A DNA stretch of 64,000 nt from assembly GCF_020882245.1 (NCBI RefSeq), contig NC_083597.1, forward strand, positions 46,168,152 through 46,232,151, in the 5' to 3' direction. Below the pieces are notes generated by a model that saw only the letters and a program-made list of their open reading frames with translations, was not told the DNA's origin and ran no database searches. Each line of letters opens with the position of its first letter. The first letter of the stretch is position 1. A program made the translations under genes and the position numbers. This document shows, piece by piece, positions 24,601 through 36,000 of the stretch. The stretch comes from Rhopalosiphum padi. Its lineage: Eukaryota; Arthropoda; Insecta; Hemiptera; Aphididae.

Positions 24601-25200
24601 ATAAAATTTTAATTTTGAAGCAAATTATAAGCATTTAAAAACGGTCCTAATTTATGCTTATAAAATATCAAATAAAGCTTTAATGAGATCCTTGATAATA
24701 TTTTCATCCTACTTAATAATAGGCACTAATTCAAACTTATATTAAAAATAATTTAGTAAATTGAATTCTTTTGAACGTGAAATTTGGTATATTATGACGT
24801 AGTACCACGCGTTAACACATGCGTTTATTAAAAAAAAAAAAATATATTTAATTTTAAATTTTTAAATTTTGATTTGAATGACATGGTTCATAGTTTATAC
24901 TGTTTATAGAATAGTTTGGTTTAGGTTTTCTATAGACTTATACCTAATCATAAAAAATATGTCTTTAAAATATTTTTTTTTAATTTTCATTCCACAAATG
25001 GTTAAAAATTATTTGAGTATGAATTTAGTATATCAAATAACTCAGTAATGCACACACGATTTTTTTGGTGGTGCAAAAACAAACTTTGTATAATAATATT
25101 TATGTTTTTAAATAAAATTCCATTCCATTACAAAAAAAATCTTGAACATTTCTAATTGATTAAAACAATTTTTCGACTATTGTAAATACTACATACTACA
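21668..25200. other. Intergenic AT-rich DNA between the two opsins, first part
   Basis: No coding exon was recognised. AATAAA words at 21759-21764 and later can end the opsin-1 transcript. The remainder is A/T-rich, with T-runs and several ATTATAATAT-type palindromes, and no ORF that resembles a known protein. Confidence 0.45.
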
Positions 25201-25202
25201 TA

Positions 25203-26037
25203 GTGATGTCCAACCATTTTTCTTCAGCAGGTCACTTGGGTAAACATTATCTTCGAGTGGGCCACTAAATACAAAAATACGAATAATCTCAATTTTAATC
25301 TAATAATATAATTTTGTTATACGAAGTAATTATTAAGTATACAATATGTATGAGACATAACGTCAGACCACATTTAATTTGATTTCTTATCTTTTATTAG
25401 ATATTTATTGAAAAATAACGGATTAAGGTACACATTAGTTTGAACCTTTGAACAGCATGTGGCATGTCCTTTTAAGTGCACGGGTGATATTGATATTAAA
25501 TCATAAAATTTCCATTTGAAAATGATAGAAAAAAGCGTAAATATAATGATGATTGCCGAATTTTTAATGAAAAATTAATTTTCATTGAAATTAATGGTCT
25601 GGTTGAGACTGTTTGTCTCGTGTGTCGTAAAACGGTTTCAGTTCTTAAAGAATTTATTATCAAACGGCATTACGAATTAAGACACTAAGAAAAATTTGCC
25701 TACCTATTAAAAGGTAAGCTATTATTTTTGATATAACACCTTTATTCAATTTTAAGGATTAAAATGACTAAAATCCAATCAGATTTTTCATTATTAATAA
25801 ATAAAACGAGCTCAAATTTCAAATTCAAAATAAATATAAGACATTTTTTTATATTGTTATTACTATTATTATTGATTTTTTTGAATATATAAAAAAATTA
25901 GTAAATTAATCAAAAAAATATTGTATTTTCCTGTTTTTTAACGTTTTGTTTTTTTTTTTTTTTAAATTGTGACGAACTACATTATAGAATACCTTCATAG
26001 ACCACATATAATCCGTAAGCCGTGGGCTGGACATAAC
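25203..26037 (+). mobile_element. Decayed hAT-family transposon with transposase zinc-finger relic
   Basis: GTGATGTCCAACC on the left and GGGCTGGACATAAC on the right are imperfect inverted ends; the left also carries the CAGGTCACTTGGG / GTGGGCCACTAAA phrase common in hAT ends. No target duplication was clear. Inside, on the same strand, 25518-25714 encodes a broken peptide. It has a basic KKRKY stretch, a CLVCRKTVSVLKEFIIKRHY motif (C-x2-C then H with a spaced ELRH) and a stop in place of the next residue, followed by EKFAYLLKG. This is the N-terminal zinc finger seen in hAT transposases and GTF2IRD2/ZBED-like proteins. The rest of the transposase is missing. Confidence 0.65.
25518..25714 (+). 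pseudogene. hAT transposase N-terminal fragment
   Basis: This is the coding relic inside the element at 25203-26037. The reading frame is open for about 57 codons to a TAA immediately after the last zinc ligand region, and similarity to the transposase zinc finger continues for nine residues beyond it. No catalytic RNase-H-like domain is present within the element. It is a fossil without expected function. Confidence 0.6.
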
Positions 26038-26947
26038 TTCTACTTATAGAATATACTATACCTATAGTAATTTACAACATACGTAAATATATTATACATA
26101 AATATATTTTTATTTTTATATCTTACCTTACTGTCATATTCTTGTCCAATCCGTGGATAGGTAATACAAATAAAATATACCATCTTACAAATTAAAAACT
26201 ACAGTATGATATTTAAGTGAAGTTAATCAAAATATAATACACTGATACGTTTGAGTTTTATAATGAATAATTATTGTTAGTGTCTGTATCGATATATACT
26301 ACTACACTCCCTTCCGAAAAAAACATGCCATGATTACATAGCTTTTTTAAATCTGTTATATCACGAAGACTTACAATATCTAACATCGAATTAATGTTGT
26401 AAAATTATTTTACTTACATATTAATACACGGCATGCATATTGTATTTATTTTTGCAACCCAAGCACTTTCATTATACATTCAATGTTTTTTTTTGTTTTT
26501 TTTTTAATCATTTTTAGTTTATATAAAATATCACACAAAGAGCATTTTGAGCGGATCTAGGAAGTTAATGATTTATATAATGATATAATTGTTAGGTGGT
26601 CGAATAATATTATTACGAGTCCGTGGATTATTGAAACTATAAAACATGGATGATATTATATTAGTACTTAAAATTAAGATCGAATTAAAGATCTGTTGAA
26701 TTCCAAAATACTGAACACTTAGTAGGCCCTTTTTAACTCTCAAACTTCAACCCTTCACACTTCAAACAGTTCAAAATATTTTTAATTACTATTTTTTGCG
26801 GTATAACCACACGACAATAACAAACTCTTTTTAAGCATTAGACAATTAGAAACGTATTGTTACATACCTTACGCAAATAAGTCAAAAAACCTTATATCAT
26901 AGTTAAAAATTGATGGTATATTAATAGAATACATATTAATCAATTTA

Positions 26948-27430
26948 CTGTAAAACCTCGATTAACCGTTTATTGTAACGAAACCAAAAGAATAATGGAT
27001 AAAAGTAAAAAAATCATTTTTATATTTATGATTATAAATTATTACCTAGTAATTATTATTTATTTTTAGTTTATTAATTCTAATATTATATACGTACGTA
27101 TTAATATAAATGATAATAAAATAAATTAATCATTTTACTATTTTAATTTGTTTATACGAATCCCGGCCTTTTTTTCATAGATGAGTTTTTTATTTTTCTT
27201 AATCGCTTTAAACTCCACAAATCGACTTCATCTTGTTTATCATGCCAATCTATACATTTAATTACATGGTTTAATTTATCTATCTTATATATAAAAACAA
27301 GTGCGAGTTTATCCATAATATGGGCGTTCAATATTCTATATTTATAATTTACGATACTATTATGACGGCGGGTGGTATATAATATAGAAGTTGATGGATG
27401 ACAGAGTGACAGATAATCGAGGTTTTACTG
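26948..27430. mobile_element. pogo-like non-autonomous element with TA duplication
   Basis: CTGTAAAACCTCGATTA at the left and TAATCGAGGTTTTACTG at the right are inverted repeats with one mismatch, flanked by TA on both sides. Length is 483 bp. The ends resemble those of the element at 10794 (CAGTGAAACC) at the level of the CAGT-AAACC family pattern. The interior has no usable ORF. Confidence 0.75.
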
Positions 27431-27439
27431 TAATTAAAT

Positions 27440-28300
27440 AATTACACGATAAACCAATATACCCATATCACATTGAAATACATTGTTCATTACTTTCATT
27501 TGCATTAATTTATTATGTATTTATGCATTTAGTATAACTTTTCCGTTTTCGTGGTATATAAATATTTTTTATTTTTTTTTTATTTTTTTTCGAGACCATT
27601 AGAACATTTTTTTTTAAAAATAAATGGATCCCAGAACCATGCCTTCTTATAAGTTATAACCCATTAATCCGATCTTGGTTGAAATTACCTTTTTTCAATT
27701 TTATTATACCCCAGGATTCGCCAAAAAATGTATTAAAATTTTAATAATAGTGAAATTTGTACAAATTATTTCTGTCCATAAACCTAAAATCTAAATGTCA
27801 TGAACTTAGATAAAATTATAATTGTATTTTTTTTTAAATTATTTTAGTTATTTGTAATATTTGCTTAGTATATATTTAAAGAAATTAATTAGGTACCAAC
27901 TGAAATTTGATAAATAAAATAACTTAAAAATGTTCAGATCATTTTCACTATCCAAAAAAAGACATAAAACATCAATGTCAAACTAATATTAAACAAAATT
28001 TAAAATTATGTAATTTTCTACTATTTTAACTTATACCGATAAATTAATTTGATAAATCGTATGATTTATACGTTCATAATATTACAAGGTAAAATATATT
28101 TTTTCCAATTTTGAACGACGTGAATTTTCCATACACGAATTATTAAGCCATGTAAGCATGTTTTCTGCTTTGATTAAAAACTCAAACACATTTTGAATAT
28201 AATTATAATACGTATTATAATTTAATCGTTGTGTAAATAACAGAATAAGGTTGTATGTCACTAAGGATAAATTTAAAAAAATAATAACAACATCCCTTGT
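27440..28300. other. Intergenic AT-rich DNA upstream of opsin 2
   Basis: T-runs occur near 27570-27620. No ORF or repeat structure that I can assign was found. Confidence 0.4.
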
Positions 28301-28310
28301 AAGTTCGCAA

Positions 28311-28345
28311 GGATTATCAGTTGATAGGCTACAATTATATAATCC
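28311..28345 (+). promoter_or_regulatory. Opsin-2 upstream block matching the opsin-1 promoter
   Basis: GGATTATCAG, TTGATAGGCTAC and a downstream TAATCC appear in the same order as at 13719-13770. TTGATAGGCTAC is identical in both (12 bp), and a GGATTA/TAATCC half-site flanks it on each side. The block lies about 150 bp upstream of the ATG and about 60 bp before the TATA box, against about 110 bp in opsin 1. Otd/Crx-type binding is the likely reading (family knowledge plus inference). Confidence 0.6.
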
Positions 28346-28371
28346 ATGTTGTCCCTGTGATGCATATTATT

Positions 28372-28379
28372 TATATAAA
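28372..28379 (+). promoter_or_regulatory. Probable TATA box of opsin 2
   Basis: TATATAAA lies 88 bases before the ATG. The 11-bp word TAGTGTTTTAG follows at 28426-28436, as in opsin 1, just before the start codon. Confidence 0.55.
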
Positions 28380-28459
28380 CCCAGATTGACTTAATAACTG
28401 CGTTTGTTTCGGTTGTAGTAGTGACTAGTGTTTTAGACTAACACTAACAAACATTAATA

Positions 28460-30059
28460 ATGGATTTCAACCGAAGTGTTTCGAGACCTTTATCACAACT
28501 AGGGTACGGTACAAAATTATTAAATATCATAGTTTAACGCAATAGCACGATATTTTACAAGGTGATAATATCGGGGATGTTTTGATTTTTGAATAGTTCT
28601 AGTTTCATGGAAAATGAAGATGAACTTCAACTAATGGGTTGGAATCTTACTCCTGAAGATCTTACTCACATACCAGAACATTGGTTGTCGTACCCAGAAG
28701 TTAGATCACTCTACCATTATATTTTGGCATTTGCTTATACAATTTTATTTAGTCTCGGTGTAATTGGAAATGGCCTGGTGTTATGGATATTTTGTGTGTA
28801 AGTATTAATATTAAATTAATAAAATATACATATAAATACTCAATAGAACAAAATACGTATAATAATAATACATATAGAATTGAAAATTAACCTATTTTTA
28901 AAATATATTAACAGGTTCAAGTAAAGGTTATAGATATAGGTTATAGTACTTATAGAATTATAGTTATACTTCACTATTAAATGTAACATAATTTTTAAAA
29001 AGTCGTTGACTTATGTTTACCCAACTACTTATTTAAATTTTAAATGTATGCAAGCATTTTATGTAGGCATAATATAACCAAACTTTTAACAATTGATTGA
29101 AAACATAAATATATTTCAATATAATATAATGTACAAACACGCTTAAGAGGACGTTCCACCCGCATATGTTGTCTCCGTCTTATATACGTACGTTTTAATA
29201 AATTTCCGTTTATCAGTTTCAATAGTGTGTTTTTAGTTTTAATATTACATTGAATTGACCTATTATAAAACGTTTAGGTAAGAACATTATCTGTGTTCTC
29301 TCGTTGGTTTTTTATGATAAATTAATTTTTAGTTGAGTTATGAGTGTAAAAAATATTAAATATTTGAAAATGCTCATAATTCACTTAAAAATTAATGTAT
29401 CGTAAAAAAAACTAACGAGAGAATACATATAATGTTCTTACCTAAATGTTTGACAATAGGTCAATTCACTGTGATATTAAAACTAAAAGCACACTATTGA
29501 AACTGGTGAACGAAAATATACTATGTCGTACGTGTGTAAGACAGAGACAACACATGCGGGTGCGACGTCCTCTTAAATGATTAAAAAAAAAAATAACAAC
29601 CATTTTAATAAATAAATATATGTTTATATTAATATTTAAGAGATTTTGGAGGTTGTACATCGAATCTTATTTTTTGTGTAATCATGCAGTAAAAAAGAGG
29701 TATTTTTTATTTTAGATCAAAACCATTACGAACACCTTCCAATTTGTTTGTCCTCAATTTGGCGCTCTGTGATTTTTCCATGGTATTAGTACTACCAATC
29801 CTCATCTATGATTCAATAAATCATAAATATCCAGGCCATTTACAATGTCAGATATTTGCATTGTGCGGATCTATTAGTGGCATTGGAGCAGGAGCCACAA
29901 ACGCTGCGATTGCTTATGACAGATATAGGTACCATCATTTAATTAAATGTATTATAATTATTATTCATTTAATAAACTGAATTTCTAGATTATTATGCAC
30001 TAAAAATAAAAATAAAATAGATAAAATAATTAGCTAAGTTATGTTGGCTAGTTTTTTTT

Positions 30060-30093
<34 letters not shown>

Positions 30094-33000
30094 CTATCGA
30101 GGAAATTTTATTTTTATTTAATATATTATATTACTAATCATAGGCACTATATAAATATATAAAATTAGATAAAAAAAAAATATTCAAACAAAAGTAAATT
30201 ATATTAATTATGTTAAGTATGTGTAAAGCACAAACAGGATTTTCCAATTTTAGATTCTGAGCAGAGTGATATTGGTTTTACAATGATGTTCCTTTATTTT
30301 TATTTTTTTGTCTGATACCATAATTGGTAGCTTTAAAAATACTTTTGTCTTTTAAACTTCGGGCGTAGTTTCTAGTAAATACTTGGATCTTTGGATCTAA
30401 TTGATAATTTGATGAAAAGGAGGAGAGTCAAAAATAAAAAAATCCCAGTATTTTATTTAATAATCAAGAAAAAATGAAAAGAAATAGAGAAAAGTGAAAA
30501 TTTTTAAGGAAAACTATTTTTTTTGATAAAATCTATTTAAATTTTGTTGTTATAATTTAAAAATGAATAACAATAAACACTTAAATGTTCACTAAATATT
30601 TATAAAAGCAATTTCGATATCATTTTCAAAATATTTTTAAGCTTTCTGGGCTATTTATAAACATTTTAAATAGTCGATAATTTAAGTTTTTTTTTATTTA
30701 TGTATGATGCAATTTTGTTTATGAGTAAAGAAAACTTGACAATTGAATACAAGGTTCCTCATGTATGAGATATCTTTACTGCAATTATAAATTATCAAAG
30801 TTACGGAGTCACAATTTTTTTATAAGGGATTTAAAGTTCAATTTTACGAAATTTGTCAAAATCACGAAAATATGTAAATTATTTTGTAGTTGAAAATATA
30901 AAAAAAACATTTTCAATATTAATTACCAAAGCTAGGCAATTTAATACAAAGTTCCTTTTAAATTATTTTATAAAAACACAAAAACCATACAAATATATAT
31001 CAATATCAACATTATTTTATAGATGATTTTATATTGATCAAATTTTGAAAAAATTGGATATTTAAACGAAAAATACGGATTTTAATTACATTACTCAAAA
31101 TCACAAGAAACTTCTCGTTGTTATTTAGCTATTTAGCATACACAATGCCATTTTTAGAATATTTTTATTAATTTGAGGCTATATAAACCACTAACCTATA
31201 TTCACATTGCTCAATGGAACGTTGATATTAACTACATGACTTTACAAGTTACAACATACATTTGAAATAAGTGTATTTATGATTATATAATAAGTATAGA
31301 AGTATAAAAAGTGTAATCATGGGCGCCGAGTTTTCTAATTTATATGGGGTGCCCAAAATCACAAAATTATTTAACTTATAAGTGAAATGAAAAATATATT
31401 CATTATTCAACAAAGCATTACATAAAAATTATCATTTATATTTATATTTTTATACATGTATAATATTAACGTATTGAATATTTATAGTTTATTTAGATTT
31501 ATTTATTTAATACATCAGTGATTTATCCTATTGAATTAAGAGCTAAACCCGACATCGACTATACAACATAGCAACTTCCACTGTATTTTATTTTCATCTA
31601 CTTATAATATACCTATTATATTATTAGTAGAACTGTATTAGCCATTAGGTATGAAGACTTCATTAGTATACTAGTATACATGAGTTTTATTACATCTAAG
31701 TTGTAAATTTGTAAACAATTGCTCCAATCATGGATTTTCAAGAAAACCTTAAATTTATAAATTTAACACTATATAAATATAGCTATGCCATTATATTATA
31801 ATTTATAATATAATTATTTTAATATTATAAACAGTGTGGAATGTGTACATTGTCCGATCTATTTGAACTGCGAATACAAATACATTGTTTTTTTACAATA
31901 TTTTTTATAAAATGTATTATTTCATACTGTTCATAATATATATATATATTATATACATTATATACCTATATCGTTTTCATAAATAATTGAAAATATATTC
32001 ACATTCAATTATTATTTTTTAGTACAATTGCAAAACCATTCGAAGGTCGTATGACTTATGGTAAAGCATTAATATTGATCATATGTATTTGGATTTATGT
32101 TTTACCATGGTGCATACTTCCTTTAACCGAAAAGTGGAATCGATTTGTACCAGGTGAGTTGATAAAACTGTATAAAAATAAAATTGTTATTCAAATAAAT
32201 GTTACAAATAACAATTACTTGAAATTCTGATTAAATTTAATAGACATTTTATAAATAGACGTTTTTTCTAACCTACCATATGAAAATAATTATAAGTGAG
32301 TATAGTTAGTTTAGTTTGATAAGTTTTTTTTAATAACATGTTCTATAATTCTATAGGAAAGTCAAAATAATTTAGAAACTAACAAAAAAATTCAAACAAT
32401 AGCATTCTTAAAAACGGCATACAAAATTACAACTACAATTTTTGACCTACGAGGCTACGAGAAAATTGAGGTCTGAGGAATTTTTTATACAGCCCCATGA
32501 TACAAAACTTTGAATAAGTCTTATAGAAAGGACAAATAAATAGCGTTTTAAATTATGGCATAATAAATAATTATAGTTACAATATTTAACTTTGTTTTTG
32601 TTCTATTATTTTGTACACATAATAATAAATAATAATATTGTCGTTCATATTCATAATTATTGTTTTTAGAAATTAAAATTCAAGCTCTGTTAATGATATT
32701 TTTCAGGGCATTACATAAATCTCTTAAAAATGGTAATCTTTTATACATATATATGGCATACAAATCTTATGAGTAACTAAACTAAGTATTACATATTTAC
32801 ATCTATAATACTTTTTTAATTAGCAAAAAATGTGATAACTGAAAATATTATTAATAGATACTAATGTTTACTAACAAATAACAATAGCATTAGGTACCTA
32901 GTTTTTTAAAATTTATCATTAATAAGTACAAATAGATAATAATTTTTACATAACTACCTACCTATTGATGTACTCAAATGAAGTATATGCGACAATATAA

Positions 33001-36000
33001 ACAATTATTGTAGTGATACTATAACGACATAACAAACACTAGTAAATATTTTTTTTAACTTATTCTTTGTTTGAAGGTAGTAAATTATATAATAACAATT
33101 TATTTTTTCAGAGGGTTTTTTGACAAGTTGTTCTTTTGACTACTTAACGCCTACCGAGGAAACTAAAGCTTTTGTTGGAACTATGTTTGTGATTTGTTAC
33201 GTGATCCCCATGTCTTTTATAATATACTTTTATTCACAAATTGTCTGCCATGTGTTCAACCATGAAAAAGCACTTCGTGAACAAGTAATTCAAATCCAAC
33301 TTTAAATCTAATATATATAAATATATTTCAGATTTTTAGATTTTTAGATTTAATAAGTTTTCTCAGTTGTTCATATAACTCAATTAAAAAATATTCAAAA
33401 AACATAGTCCTAGTTTTTGTTTTATACTTCTTTCAAGTTTTACGAAGTTCATCAATATCATAAAAAAATATACAAGTTATTACTTATTTTATAGGAATAA
33501 TACCTTATATAATTTTATTACATCAAGAATTTAAAAAAAAAGGTTTGTGCAAAGCCATATAAATTGTTAATGACCGATTGAAGTTAAAATGTTGACAACT
33601 TTGGATATTAATCAACCTGTTTGTTTTGGATTATTATTATTGAAAAATTTAATCTAAAAAGCGTTTTTTTTTACATCTTTTAGGCTAAAAAAATGAACGT
33701 TGAATCTTTACGAAGTAATCAAGATGCAAACGCTCAATCAGCGGAAGTTAGAATTGCAAAAGCTGCAATTACAATTTGTTTCCTGTTTGTAGCTGCTTGG
33801 ACACCATACGCAGTAGTCGCTATGATTGGCGCTTTTGGAGATCAGTAAGAGTTTTGATACCTTTTTTTTAGTTTATAACTGAAGGCGTCGCGAGGACAGC
33901 TTTCGCAATACTTCGCGACGAAAAGTTTTCATACCTACCTCTATTTAATATGCCAATATGCTATACATTTTAAATCGGACTTCTGAAAAACCATATTTAC
34001 CAAACTTCTACTAGGTATGATGGATAAAATTAGTATTTTTCAAGTAAAATAAGCTATTCATATTAATATCTTTGAATTGTTTAAATTAATATTTTCGTTT
34101 TATTTTATCAGGATATCTGAATTGATTCCATTAGAAATAAAAAAATTACAATAAATAACAAAGGCCCAATTACTATAGTATGAAAAATACGTTTTATACG
34201 GTTTCTAAAGTACAAAATGTATTTTTAATTTATGATTTTGGTTCATTTCTAGGTACAGAAGTATTATTATTAAAAAGTTTGTAGGTAGTTAAACAATTTT
34301 GTTCTTTACATATAAGTTTTCTTCAATCATCCCCCTGAAAAAAGTGAGAAATTTCAAAATCAGTCTTTTTTCTTATATAATTATAAAAATGTATCAAATT
34401 GTTACAGTTTCCTCCTTAAAATTTGTATCAGTAATAACCTTTTGTTTTTAGATCTTTACTAACACCTATTGCATCAATGCTACCAGCGGTGTTTGCCAAG
34501 ACTGTAGCTTGTTTCGATCCTTATGTATACGCAATCAGTCATCCTAAATACAGGTAAATCAATACAAAAATTAACAATATATACAAGTATTATAATAATT
34601 AATATTTTTTTATACATAAATATAATAATTTTGAGTTTTAACAAATTTATAGCAAATTACTATAGTGCCTATGTATATAGGCGTAACTTGGCGGGGGCGA
34701 TTTGGGGCGACTGCCCCCACGACCAAAACAACGACTGAACTATACTATTAGTTAATTATAGTCAATTTAATTACTGTTTGTTATAAAACTTATAGTAGGT
34801 ATATATAAAAAAATGGTTGTAAAAATGATAAAACAATTTTATTATAAAAATTAAATTTAAATAAGATTTTGAAAATGTGTAGATTCGCAAAAATTATTTT
34901 TGCCCCCCCACGTGAAAAGAGTCCAAGTTACGCCTATGCATGTATTATTATTATTATTTTATTTAGTTTCTAAACAAATAGGTAATGAAAACGATTTATT
35001 TTACAGTGATTTGGATAATTTACCAATTTATATTATTTGAGCTATATCATCACATTGTGGTGTGTTTTTATTGATTGGAGTTAGGCGTAATTCAACAGTG
35101 AATTTTAAAATCCGAAATCCCCCCCCCTCCAACTGAACTTTGGGCTATAGAATTTATATAACGGACTTATTGATTTCTAAATCAACATTCGACATTTTTG
35201 AACCTTCTATTCTTAACAATAAATTATCACAAATGTTTGTTTTACCGTGTTTTTTAATTCATACAATATAGGAAATTAATATACCCTTGATAATTTTGGC
35301 TACCTTTACTGGCATAAGCTTAACAATTGTCGGGGCATAACCCGTTTGGGCGTAGTTTAAAAAATATTACATGAAAATTGTTAACACGTTTAGACGAGTT
35401 TATGAAAACACCTTTTGGGCACAATATTGAATATTGTAATTAGTAATCGAAAGTCTTGTGTAATCTATACTTATACTTAAAATATTAAGAAAGATTTGAT
35501 TGTTTGTATTGAATAGGCTCCGAAACTACTGAATCAATTTAAATGAAATTTGGTACATAGATAGTTTAGACACTGAGAAAGGACATAGGCTACTTTTTAA
35601 TACTAAAAAAGGGCTGTAAGGGATTGAAATAGGGGATGGTATATATTATAACAAAATTAATTCAAACAAATTAAATAAATAAAAAAAAAAGTAATTAGAC
35701 ATATTTTTAGTATTCTAGCAACCGCTTATAGAAGAAATAACAAACATAACTAAATAATTAAAAAATACATATACGTTTTTTGGGTCAGCTATAATATAAA
35801 AAAGTCTCGATTATCACCTGAGGTGACTTTTGCCTGGGCAACGCCAGGTGGGACAGCTTTCTTTAAATATTTTTGGAAGACTATTGAGCCAATTTGCGGT
35901 GTCTTTTGTGTAAAGCTAATAGGCTCAGATTTAGTATAATATATATTCAAAAGATATATGTACCCAAATGTGCTATTATGAAGGAAAATATTACGCCCTA

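Noticed and set aside
33886..33922. Small GC-rich hairpin GGCGTCGCGAGG...CTTCGCGACG in opsin-2 intron 6
   Set aside because: A single short palindrome without flanking duplication; probably a piece of an older element or chance.
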